Of a DNA stretch of 64,000 nt, positions 41,332 to 50,804 are shown piece by piece; position 1 is the first letter of the stretch; every line of letters begins with the position of its first letter. A program made the position numbers and the translations under genes. The stretch spans positions 16,623,292-16,687,291 of the forward strand of contig NC_088312.1 in NCBI RefSeq assembly GCF_910592395.1, given 5' to 3'. Source of the stretch: Lineus longissimus (taxonomy: Eukaryota; Nemertea; Pilidiophora; Heteronemertea; Lineidae). The notes beneath the pieces are model-generated. The model had not been told where the DNA came from. It made no database searches and saw only the letters and a list, made by a program, of their open reading frames with translations.

Positions 41332-42120
41332 CTAGCTACTCATAGCAGATGTGACAGCGGAACGCACGCTGCGGTACAATTTGAGGTTTCCCAATGGGTT
41401 CATATGGACGCTGTCCCTGTTATAAATGTTACTAGTAGGCTGGGAAACGCCTTTATGAAGCCATAACTTCACCGGTATGCGACCCAAAGGGTCACAAAAA
41501 TCTATCAAGTAACCATTAGTTCTAAAGACCTTGTCATTGTACACTTCAACGGATAGGTCTTGGGTGCGTGTTTTAAGGCGCTTGACTAAGCCGCCTACAA
41601 AAACTTTCCTTAAAGATGTTATCTTTGAAATGTATAACTCCACCAACTCCGATACTGAGTACGCTACAGTAAAGGGGGCGGACGCAGAGCTTAGAGCATC
41701 TAGATCATTTGAACCAATCTGCAGAAATAGCACATTGGGCTGGAAAATCATCAGCTCCTCCCATATGGTCGCGTTTGAGCCCAAACTTGCGACAGTACCG
41801 CCACCGATATGGTGCCAACTAACACTACAATTAGCTAAGTCTAACCAGTTTGGCCGGGGGAGTGGTGGAGCCACATTACTAAACTGCTGCATAAATGGAA
41901 AATCTCGTGAGAATTCCATCAACCTACGCACGTAACTGTGACCTACAATAGCTACTTTGGTCTGCTGAATCGCGGTCATGGTTCTAGCTACTATATACAA
42001 GAAAGCTAGAAAGTATACTCCCCAGGTTAAAACGTTGGAATAAAAAACCGGTACTCCAAGGATAAATTCAGGAACGAAATATGTTGGAAACGAAATAATT
42101 AAACAACTTGTTCGTCTCAC
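41332..42120 (-). CDS. SGNH (GDSL-type) hydrolase of Ngaro-like element
   Basis: 262 aa. A hydrophobic N-terminus (about residues 12-46) suggests a signal anchor. The SGNH blocks are in order: Ser in AIVGHSYVRR, Gly in IGGGTVA, Asn in FLQIGSNDLD, and Asp/His in NRDSVHMNPLG. The family hydrolyses esters of lipids or acetylated sugars. Several Ngaro elements carry such an ORF; its role in transposition is unknown. Here it is upstream of Gag with the tandem-repeat spacer between. The true start may be the internal Met before TAIQQTK. No lesion seen. Confidence 0.85.
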   Translation of the reverse strand: MRRTSCLIISFPTYFVPEFILGVPVFYSNVLTWGVYFLAFLYIVARTMTAIQQTKVAIVGHSYVRRLMEFSRDFPFMQQFSNVAPPLPRPNWLDLANCSVSWHHIGGGTVASLGSNATIWEELMIFQPNVLFLQIGSNDLDALSSASAPFTVAYSVSELVELYISKITSLRKVFVGGLVKRLKTRTQDLSVEVYNDKVFRTNGYLIDFCDPLGRIPVKLWLHKGVSQPTSNIYNRDSVHMNPLGNLKLYRSVRSAVTSAMSS

Positions 42121-42385
42121 TGCAACCTGGCAAGTAATAAAGCTCTTGCCCCTTGAAGCTAGCTAGCCCCTTGAAACCAGCTTGGGACCCTAGCTAGAAT
42201 CTGATTGGTCAGCCATATTCCTGGACACTCCCAGACCTGGCTGATTAGCATGTGGTGAGGGCTGAACAAGTTGATTAGGTTATCCCACATAAAATCCATT
42301 ATGTCAGTCTATTGTTTATAGTTTACATAATGAGCATTCATGAAGGCAGTACTACAGTTCTGGACGTAAAGACAGTGTGTCATAC

Positions 42386-42484
42386 CTAACATTTCGGCAT
42401 CTAATTCCTCCAGAGCACTTTTATTAAGGCTCATGTCTAGATCTTCCTCATCACCATGACTATGAGACTCCAAGCGTTCAATCC
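42386..42484 (-). CDS. DDE-like transposase gene, third exon
   Basis: A 99-nt exon between TGTCTTTCAG and GTATGA, phase 1 at both ends. It encodes IERLESHSHGDEEDLD and SALEELDAEMLG, an acidic stretch. Phases fit the exon ending at 42687 and the distant exon at 35728. Confidence 0.65.
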
Positions 42485-42686
42485 CTGAAAGACACCAAAA
42501 AAAGCGCAAATTTAGCCAATGTGAGATGATTATCACCAGATCAAACAGAGGTGTTATTCTTTTTTGTATTGGGGATTTGTCTCTCAGAAATCGAGAACTT
42601 TGATAACAAGGCGATTATTCGACAAAAACAGGTTCGACATGTGCAAGGTTTACTTATACTACATGTATGTAATGATTACAATTTAC

Positions 42687-45265
42687 CTTGTAGTCGATTC
42701 CAAAGTGCTTGTATTGGTACATTTTGCAGGTCATCAGCCTGATCATCATCTTGATCGGTATCACCACTCACAATTCCATGCTCCTCCTCAACCATGTCGA
42801 TTGGACTGCTTTGTGCTGGAGTTACCTTCATCTTAAGTGCACGAGGTTGCCATGGCAAAGTGTATCGCTCATTGTCAAATGGACCATCTTCTTCACAGCC
42901 AGGACAGAAGCAGCTCAACAGGCCACATCCTATGACTCCTGGTTCAACTCCCTTTACAGCATGTAAAAGCCTTGTGCCTGGCACTGCGACCTTCACTTCA
43001 CAATCCTTTCTATCTCTGTTGACAGACCCAACTTCCACGAAGATAAACTTCCGCTTTTGTGACAATCGGCAGTTTTGGTCAGGTTCTCTTCGCAGAACTG
43101 AAACACACTCCAGGCGTCATCAATATTTTTCTGGCGTGATACTACAGCCCTTTCACTACACCAGAAACCCCGTCTGACGGACCCTTTCCATGGCGACTGC
43201 CATAGTAATGTCTCTCAAGTCTGACACCTAGATCATCCTGACAAAAAGAGATGTCCGCAAATAGAAGTTTACTTTTATACTGACAACTGCAACCGTCTGT
43301 GAATTCAATCAGTCGTTGTAGTTGAACATTCTGGTTCTGCTGCAAGTGGGCTATGGCTAGTTCAGTGAAATGTTGTACGGCATGACCATCATGTACAAGG
43401 TCGTTGCTTATGATCACAACAGCTTCCTGGACTGTATGGTCTCCATGATCAGGACACTTGTATGTTGCAACTATTGGATGGATGGTCACTTGGTCTTTAG
43501 CCCAATGAGCTGACTGCACCTCATCCTGTGACTGGCAGCTGTAGTTCTCAGCGAAGTCGAAGACAGCTATCACTGCGTTCTCTGGTGGGTCTCTGGTCAC
43601 TTTCCTATACATGTCGTGCTGCCAGGATGCATTAAACACATGACTGGCAAGAGAACCGGTTTCATCCTTCAGCTCTGCTAAAAAGCTCTCAACTGTCTCT
43701 GTCTTGCTTACGATACACTTCTTAGATTTCTCTTTCCCATCATGCCAGTACTTTTTGTTACACCACTTTCGCCATTTTACTGTCTGACCTCCAGCATCTT
43801 CCAACAGATCAGCAAATCTGCCATCAAGCAACTTTACACCGCAGTCATCGCAGTTTCGACGGATACATGTTGGATGGAAATACTTGTCATGGGCATCTTT
43901 CGGGCACAGTGTTGCAGCTATTAGGTCGTATTTGTCCGATAGTTTAGCTTCCTTGTGTCCACGGTTCGCCAGATGGTTCAAGGTTTGTAGCTTTAGCATA
44001 ATGTCTGTACAGATTTCACACAGGCATTGGTTAAGCCTTGTTTGGCGCAGCAGCAGAACATCGGTAGGCCTAAACCTGCGGAAGACGTCAAGGCTCAGAT
44101 TCACTGACGGATGCTTCGCTTTCCAAATAGCATATGCTCTTGAGACAGTGACCTCCATTTGGTGGCGGGGCTTGAGATCTTTCTTAACAGATTTCCTCAG
44201 AGGCAGCTCTCGTGACACCTCTGGACTATGATAGATGTCTGCAATGGATGCCATGGTATCTGGAGCTGTACTGTCACATCTCACTTTACGTAGCGAACTT
44301 CTCCCCTTAATTGCCTCCGGTTTGTAGTTATGAAGCTGTGAAAGGTAATTAGGTCGAGTTCCAAACAGCTTTGCAAGGCGGTTTTGCTGGCGTTTGTATT
44401 TCTCACTCAGTATGGCTGTGAAAATCATTCTTCGTTGGGCTTTACTGTTATCGTCACCTTTTCCAGCGAGGTCTTTCAGCTTTGCCTTTAGGCGCATGCA
44501 CACATCAAGACATAATTCTAAGTTTTGTTTGTTTTGGCCAGTTAATCCTCTGCCTTCGATTGCTGCCTTTTTTCTTGGTGAAAGTCTACTGCCACTCTGC
44601 AGAGCCTCAATTACTTCAGCATACTTATTGGGATCTGTTGGCATTTTTTGTTTTATACGAGAGACAGCTTTTCTTTTTGCGGCCGAGTTTCCATATCCTG
44701 GCATGCCTGGTATCAATGGCGGTGCTGGGGCTACATCATCATCAATAATGGCAGTTGGCTTATTAGCCATCAGCTGTTGGTATTTCCGCTCTCGATCCTT
44801 TTTCTTAACCCAAGCCTTTTTTTGGGGGTTCCACTTCATCCGACACTTAACTTGCATTTGTTTCCAGTATTCCCTCTGCTGCTTCTGTCCCTCACGGGTC
44901 ATCACCAACTTCTTTTTTTCTCCTTGCGGTTGTTGTCCACCAAGTTCTTTTTTCTTCCTATTATATTTCGCTGTTCTCGCTCTACCATTTTCTCTATCCA
45001 TTTGTTTTTGCTCATCAGTTTGATTCTGTCTTCTAAGTCGCTGCCTCTCTGCTTCAGATGCTTTGTATGCAGCCCACGCTACAGGATCATCCTTTAACTG
45101 CGCTCTCTTCTTTCGCATGGCTGAGGTGGAAGGCTTCACCTTTGAAGTGCCCCCTGCAAGTGGTGATGTTGGGCCTGTTGAGGTGACAACATTGTCCTGG
45201 ATTTCATGCACAGGCTGGCGAGACTGCGATCGCAGTTTAATTCTTAGGGCCACAGGTCTTGGCAT
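42687..45265 (-). pseudogene. DDE-like transposase, main exon (unnamed family)
   Basis: The 707-codon open part (45265-43142) starts with ATG. It has a basic coiled region (AERQRLRRQNQTDEQKQ), then a Cys/His zinc-like segment (CLCEICTDIMLKL, CIRRNCDDCGVKLL). An RNase-H-like core follows: FDFAENYSCQSQDEVQSAHW with first Asp, ISNDLVHDG, FTDGCSCQYKSK with second Asp, and HGKGPSDGVSGVVK. I recognise this as a widespread metazoan transposase-like family but cannot name it. Two 1-nt frame changes near 43150 and 43065 follow; downstream sequence (VEVGSVNRDRKDCEV, CFCPGCEEDGPF) runs to the donor at 42687. Confidence 0.7.
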
Positions 45266-45359
45266 CTGAATAAGAAAAAGAATGTTTGTAACAAAAGCCT
45301 GTAATTTTCCGATTCATGCCGTTCTTGTAAAGAAATGTTGTGGGGTACTCGAGTCAATT

Positions 45360-46188
45360 TTACATACGTGAATCAGTTCCGTCAAAATTGACGTACGTAC
45401 AAGAGGACCCCAAACAAGTGCCTGCTTGTCTCCATCACTTAAGATTCACTGTCAGTGTTGTCTAGAGATATTCAGTTCATGAAAAAAAGTCCCAATTTAA
45501 CTAATGCATGTAATGTACCCTAATCCGAAGTCAGAATTATGCCTTTCAAATTAGGGCAGTTAGAACAACAACATACGTGAAAAAATCCGTCAAAATACGA
45601 CGTACGTGAACAGAATTCCGTCAACCTATGACATACGTGAAATGATGCAGACGAATTTTTCTACTTTCACAACACAAATGTGTCTGCCTACACAGAATAT
45701 TGAATGGACATGTTTCAAACAAGCCACTACGAAATGCCTAAAGACTTACCCCATAAACTAGTGTGAAAATTGCAGCTGAAAACGAAACGTATGTCACAGT
45801 TTCACGTATGTTAAATTTTTGACAGATCCATGTATATCTGTGATGGAAGCCATTACAAGGGCTTTTCCCATAAACTGATGACATCATCGTTTTGTGTGCA
45901 AGTTAACTTTCAGTCCTGGTGACTCATAACTTTGTGCTGTGATTACAATGTATCATAATGCTTCTGTTCACGTATGTCAACTCTTGACAGAATTTAGAGA
46001 GAGTAATTTGGAGGCAGTATTATATTTTTTTCTGGCTATAGAATATTGAGGCGACAATTGCAGTTCACTGCCAGTGATATTTACAAGTACTTAACAATGA
46101 GATAGGGTTGGTTTGGGACAACTGAGATTGTCAGACACATTTTGATGGAAATTAAACATACGTGAACCAAACAATTTTTTCAGACCCT
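45360..46188. repeat. Right subterminal ACGTATGTCA array
   Basis: At least eight copies of ACATACGTGAA or its inverse TTCACGTATGT occur in both orientations (near 45363, 45573, 45592, 45629, 45790, 45803, 45968, 46157). They are often paired with TTGACGGAATT-like words (CCGTCAA). The region lies between the transposase start and the Helitron Rep exon. Confidence 0.7.
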
Positions 46189-46549
46189 ATAAAAAACACA
46201 CCAACGCCAATATACGCTTCATCAGGCAATTAACTTATTTACGTGATCTATATCTATATACAGAAACTGTATTTAGTTAATCTGACAAAGAAAAAAACAC
46301 AACATTTTAAAGCTTGAAAAATGCCTACCTGAATATGTCACAAAGTTAACATGCCTGGGCACCCTCTTTCTTTGAATGTTTTGCAAAAAAAATTAAAACG
46401 ATAAAAGATACAGAACCTATACTGTCTCCTAAGATTTGCAATGCTAAAATGAAGACATAGATACGAAGAAACACAGTTTTTTTTGCAAATGATATATTTG
46501 AGGACAATTAACCTTGTGCACAATAACACATTAGAAAATTGCGACTCAT

Positions 46550-47039
46550 CTACAACTGATTTCATCCAGACATCGTCAGAGTTTTCCGTGTTAGCCTTGC
46601 TTTGTATAACTTTCAAAAGAAGACTCATCTTCGTGCAGTTGGGGTCAGTTGGTACAAAAATGACTTGTCTAGAGCTATTCTTTAATTTCATGCCTGTGAC
46701 ACGGTAGACAGTTTCTTGCGCACTAACTTCTCGATTGTGTAAATATACACTGCCAAGACGTTTCATTTCTTTCGCAGCATCTTCATTGTTGTCTTGTCTG
46801 CTCTCCTGTTGTGCTTGTTTAAGTAGCTGACTCAGTTTATGTTCAGCCTTACTTATGTATGACAAGATGTACATAACACAAGTGTATGGATCCAAGACAT
46901 ACTGGATGTCCATATTCGCATTCCATGCCTGTAGAAGACTTGGATTGTAGTTATTTACATAAGCATCTTTTGGTTCTCTCTTCATTACAATGTTCACTTT
47001 CTTAGAAAGTATTGCCATGCTTTTCTCATATTCTTCCAT
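46550..47039 (-). pseudogene. Helitron Rep, Y2-motif exon
   Basis: The frame reads [20 protein letters not shown], then [20 protein letters not shown], holding the paired catalytic tyrosines (Y-x3-Y-x2-K) of rolling-circle Rep. [18 protein letters not shown] and VIFVPTDPN follow. The exon ends at 46550 before an intron. The upstream junction at about 47050 requires a frame change relative to the previous segment. Confidence 0.8.
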
Positions 47040-47252
47040 TGTCAGGCCAGCTTTTCGTATGATGTCTGTTGCTCAAGGGCTTCATTGGGGTCATTCATGA
47101 GTGCCCATATCTTCTCAATGTTTTTTTGTGCCATAGCTCTGGTGATCTTAAGAGAATCGTCATCATCATTGTTACAGGATTGCTGTTCACTGCTGTCTAG
47201 AACACATGGTTCTTTCGGTGAAAAATGTTCATTCTATACAGAGGAATCTTGG

Positions 47253-47969
47253 TCACCAGATGGGAGTGAAGCTTTTATCAACTCTGCTTGCATCTTGTTG
47301 ATTCTCTGTATAGTCCTTTGCTGGGCGGACAATGAATGTTATTGGTGATGGTGGTCTTGGAAAATTGAGTCTGCATTTCTTTCCTCCCTTTCGGCATGAC
47401 TTAGTGTGGCCTTTGCTGTGCGTCTGCACATCTTTGACAATCTTGTGTAGGTCAGGATTGGTGTTTTCATCAGGAAGTTTGCAGGAGATGTATTTGTCCA
47501 CAAATGCACAAACCTCAGAATCACTGTTGATGTCAAGTTTTGGGGCATTTTCAACCCACACAAGGCAATGGATGTGAGGTGAACCCCTTGCTTGGAACTC
47601 GGTCCGCCAAAAAAAGTCTATCACTTTGCCTATTGGTTGGGCTTTACCTAATATCAATTTAGTGAAAAGCATCTGCAATCTTTGATTGAACATTCTTGAT
47701 GCAGAGACAGGATTCTCGCGTAGCATTTTTGTTTTGTCAACATAAGTAAGTTCTTCGCCAGGAATGTCACTTTGTGAGCAACGAGACAGGTTAATGAGCA
47801 CTTCTTCCCAACGCAGATCAGCTGCAGAGAAGGTAAGAAACCAGGTTGGGATACCTATCTGTCGAATCATGGCAAACAGATCCTTTAATGTTCGCTCCCA
47901 ATATGGAGGTGTACCTCGGATTGGTTGCATGAATTGGAATCCAGTATCGGACAACAGTATTTTTTTCAC
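47253..47969 (-). pseudogene. Helitron Rep, HUH-motif segment
   Basis: It contains GTPPYWERTLKDLFAMIRQ, then TWFLTFSAADLRW (motif 1). The HUH motif follows in ARGSPHIHCLVWVENAPKL, then CRLNFPRPPS. This is the Helitron_like_N domain that nicks and joins single strands. In-frame stops and a shift occur between 47253 and 47050; the continuation in another frame (AMAQKNIEKIWALMNDPNEA) is recognisable, so the gene is broken, not truncated. Confidence 0.85.
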
Positions 47970-48259
47970 ACTAACATGTCTGCCATTACTTTCTGGCCAG
48001 TCTTGGCGGTAGAATTTCCTTTACGAAGTGCAATGGAGATATTCGAAAGCACTTGTTGCAGTTCACTGGTGTATTGAAAAAAAAAGAAATAATTGGTGTC
48101 TGTTTAATGCTGATAACCGTTTTGCTACAAACGGGCATTGTAGCACCGATTCAATCCAACCTTGACTGATCTATCAGTGTTGTACCCAAATTTTCCAGAT
48201 GGTAATTGCTGTGGAAATGATTTGGCTTCTATGTCTGGGATATTCAGCACTGAAACTGG
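47970..48259 (-). pseudogene. Broken Helitron linker between zinc region and Rep
   Basis: The frame of the zinc region continues past a TGA at 48260-48262 (VSVLNIPDIEAKSFPQQLP) and meets further stops and a frame change near 48120 before the Rep segment. [18 protein letters not shown]-type sequence typical of the Rep N-terminal region is recognisable. Confidence 0.6.
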
Positions 48260-49258
48260 TCAATTGCCTTCAGCTGGTGCCACACAAAATGCAATGTTAT
48301 CATACTGATTCATCACTTCTTGGCCAATGTCCACTGGTTGCAAACAGGTATCAACAGGAGTTTCATACACGCTAGTGTAAATGTCTGGAACACTTTCCTT
48401 GTTGCTTTCTTTCCCACTAAACTGATCATCTAATTCACAAGATTCTGTCGTACTATTACGACTAAGAGTGGGTGACTTGTCTTGATTTCCAGGTTGTTCA
48501 TTCAAAGCTTCATATCCGTTGTCACCAGATTTGCTGTTGATGACATCAGCATCTGTGGTCAAGTTGGGTTCTTCCCAATCATTATCTAGTGGAAGGTCTT
48601 TGTACAACGTATTGTTTACCTTCAAGTAGGACAGAGCTGCATGTAGTTGAGAAGATCTGACAAAAGAATATGCAACATGACCCTTATACGCTAGTTTCCT
48701 TTTCAACTTGACTTTGATAAGTGCAGATTCATGCACAGAACAAGGTAGGGCATTGATGGTTTGAGTGATGCTTGCTTGTACGGATACTACAGGACCATGG
48801 ACTCCTTTTTGTCCACCCTTTGGTAATATAACTATTTTAGCAAAAGGAATATTCACTGCAATTAATTCTTTCTCCAAGAAGTTAAGACCTTGTAATGCAG
48901 GGGGTATATCTTCCAACTGCAGACCATTTACATCAGCAAGTGAGGGCATTTTGCCAATGAGTAATGAGTGGTGACATGCATGACAAATCCATTCTTTATC
49001 ACATGTGCTGTAACTATGTTGAAATTGAGTACATTCTTCACAACTGTCATTTTGTAAACAGGTGCGAGCATACTTGCCAGTGAGGCATAGTTCAGCATTG
49101 GCTTCTTTGTCCGGTGTTGTCTTATATTTGGATCTATGACACTGAACAACTTGATTCTTAAAAAGCAATCTATGACAAACAGTGCATATGACTGTATTCC
49201 GGGCTACATGCAATGGATTGCTTGAAATTGTCGATAGCTCTGGCCATAGTGGCAGCAT
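48260..49258 (-). pseudogene. Helitron zinc-binding / DUF6570-like region
   Basis: 332 codons open. Cys pairs ICTVCHRLLF, CEECTQF and WICHACHHSLLIGKMP form a zinc-binding region. It is followed by LEDIPPALQGLNFLEKELIA, FAKIVILPKGGQKGVHGPVV and ALPCSVHESALIKVKLKRKL, the conserved segment known as DUF6570 upstream of Helitron Rep domains. The C-terminal 120 residues are acidic linker. It is in the same polyprotein direction as Rep. Confidence 0.75.
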
Positions 49259-49328
49259 TTTGTTTGCATGTTTTATATGTTGCTATTGCTGATGTCTTTA
49301 CTTTATCATGATATGCTTGATCTCTCTG

Positions 49329-50282
49329 ATATCGATGTTTCTTTCCAGCTCTATCTGACGACTGGTGTTTTTTTCTGTGCTCATCATCTTCTTCATATCG
49401 ACGTTTCTTTCGATCTCTATCTGACGACTGGTGTTGTTTTCTGTGTTCATCATCTTCTTCATATCGACGTCTCTTTTGATCTCTATCTGATGACTGGTGT
49501 TGTTTTCTGTGTTCATCATCTTCATCATATCGACGTTTCTTTCCAGCTCTATCTGACGACTTATGTTGTTTTCTGTGTTCATCATCTTCTTCATATCGAC
49601 GTTTCTTTCCAGCTCTATCTGACGACTGATGTTGTTTTCTGTGTTCATCATCTTCTTCATATCGACCTCTCTTTCGATCTCTATCTGACGACTGGTGTTG
49701 TTTTCTGTGTTTATCATCTTCATCATATCAACGTCTCTTTCGATCTCTATCTGACGACTGGTGTTGTTTTCTGTGTTCATCATCTTCTTCATATCGACAT
49801 CTCTTTTGATCTCTATCTGATGACTGGTGTTGTTTTCTGTGTTCATCATCTTCATCATATCGACGTTTCTTTCCAGCTCTATCTGACGACTTATGTTGTT
49901 TTCTGTGTTCATCATCTTCTTCATATCGACGTTTCTTTCCAGCTCTATCTGACGACTGATGTTGTTTTCTGTGTTCATCATCTTCATCATATCAACGTCT
50001 CTTTCGATCTCTATCTGACGACTGGTGTTGTTTTCTGTGTTTATCATCTTCATCATATCAACGTTTCTTTCGATCTCTATCTGACCACTGGTGTTGTTTT
50101 CTGTGTTTATCATCTTCATCATATCGACGTTTCTTTCGATCTCTATCTGACGACTGGTGTTGTTTTCTGTGTTCATCATCTTCTTCATATCGACGTTTTT
50201 TTCGATCTCTATCTGACGACTGATGTTGTTTTCTGTGTTCATCATCTTCGTCATATTAACGTTTCTTTCTAACTCTATCTGA
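49329..50282 (-). repeat. 66-bp tandem repeat coding for 22-residue charged units
   Basis: About 14 full 66-bp units plus a partial one. In the frame continuing from the upstream protease-like ORF each unit encodes a Tyr-led charged block with EEDDEHRKQHQSSDRDRK. Units carry small variants (EIE vs ELE in other frames), and a three-unit block (49446-49643) recurs at 49776-49973. At least four units have CGA changed to TGA (or CGT-TAA), at about 49736, 49991, 50057 and 50256. Long ORFs in the other frames, on both strands, are by-products of the repeat. Confidence 0.85.
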
Positions 50283-50804
50283 ATACAGTTTCTGTTGTCG
50301 AAAATGTTGGTCTTCGTGGTAATGGCGCCTTTCAGCAATTTTCCTATTTTCTATTTGTTTTGATGCTTGCATCCTTTTGTACGAAGTGGGTTTTGACTGA
50401 TACCATTGATTCCATTGACTTTGTTCATTAACTTTTTCCATGCTTTCACGTCTTTTGAGTTGTTTATCATTTTGAAAGGTGAAGTATTGATCAAGTAAGT
50501 TGGGTGGTGGTGCTTGCACATTACAAGCACCTGCACTATTTAATGTAGTTTCACTATGTTGAACTGAAGATACTAATTTCAATGGAATGACATCAAACTG
50601 AGCATTGCTTCGCTGTTGATAAAAAGACTGTATGTGGCATACAATATTTTCTATGCTGCAAAATGAGAGAAGGACAGCTGTTCCATCAGGTGTCATTTGT
50701 CCCAACGAATTTCGGCTGTGTGAATCAAAGACATAACAAGATGACATTGTAAATGTCTGATGGTTCCCGATGTGCTGAATGTTGAAATAAAGTTCTGTTG
50801 ACAC
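50256..50804 (-). pseudogene. Helitron N-terminal protease-like domain (C76/OTU-like), 5' truncated
   Basis: The frame contains CYVFDSHSRNSLGQMTPDGT, then AVLLSFCSIENIVCHI. The DSHSRN...G-AVLL pattern is that of the herpesvirus-tegument-type (C76) deubiquitinase-like domain often fused to Helitron proteins; the His block is present and the upstream Cys block is missing. A Gln/Arg-rich basic tail leads into the 22-residue repeats. The ORF begins at 50804, where the sequence changes to unrelated AT-rich DNA. Confidence 0.6.

Larger units (their letters stand above)
36856..42120 (-). mobile_element. Ngaro-like tyrosine-recombinase retrotransposon
   Basis: Four uninterrupted minus-strand ORFs: SGNH hydrolase, CCCH-type Gag, RT-RNase H and tyrosine recombinase. 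RT plus tyrosine recombinase defines the DIRS-like order. Absence of a methyltransferase domain and presence of an SGNH hydrolase favour Ngaro. It lies in the transposase intron between 42385 and 35729. Termini (split direct repeats) were not resolved. All ORFs are open, so it is the best-preserved element in the window. Confidence 0.85.
34534..46188 (-). mobile_element. DNA transposon with unnamed DDE-like transposase (approximate ends)
   Basis: Both ends carry many copies of TTCACGTATGTCA or its inverse: 34574-34965 on the left, and about 45363, 45575-45640, 45790, 45970 and 46158 on the right. The outermost inverted words are AGGGTTGACGA (34534) and AGGGTCTGA (inverse, ending 46188). A spliced transposase gene runs right to left inside. 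Ends and target duplication are uncertain; no clear TSD was seen. It lies wholly within the Helitron intron. Confidence 0.65.
34390..46549 (-). other. 12.2-kb intron of the Helitron gene containing nested elements
   Basis: Rep sequence ends at 46550 with GTAG, followed by ATGAGT where GTGAGT would be a perfect donor. The helicase exon starts at 34389 after GTGACTCAG. Removing the interval joins the reading frames in phase at the conserved D-R-Y motif. The interval contains a DNA transposon, which itself contains a Ngaro-like element. The donor G to A change would block normal splicing. Confidence 0.7.
31852..50804 (-). mobile_element. Helitron-like element (Helentron type), interrupted and decayed
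   Basis: Minus-strand protein segments appear in the order expected for one Helitron polyprotein: protease-like N-terminus (50804-50256), charged repeats, zinc/DUF6570-like region (49258-48260), HUH Rep (47969-47253) and Rep Y2 part (47039-46550). After a large intron come the inter-domain region and Pif1 helicase (34389-32203) and an endonuclease domain (32148-31852). Helicase-endonuclease fusion is known for Helentrons. No termini (TC...CTRR or Helentron inverted repeats) were identified. Numerous stops and frameshifts make it inactive. Confidence 0.8.

Noticed and set aside
44394-45097. Plus-strand ORFs of 209 and 149 codons
   Set aside because: Antisense shadows of the DDE-like transposase exon; their hydrophobic and Cys-rich make-up reflects antisense of Lys/Gln-rich codons.
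34534-46188. Assignment of the DDE-like transposon to Kolobok, KDZ or another named superfamily
   Set aside because: The motifs I can see are not sufficient and no clear target duplication or TIR could be defined from one copy.
49268-50338. Long ORFs on both strands (334 and 346 codons) with 22-residue repeats
   Set aside because: They are other frames of the 66-bp array. The 66-bp unit is divisible by three, so several frames stay open by chance; the charged frame that continues the upstream Helitron domain is the plausible one.
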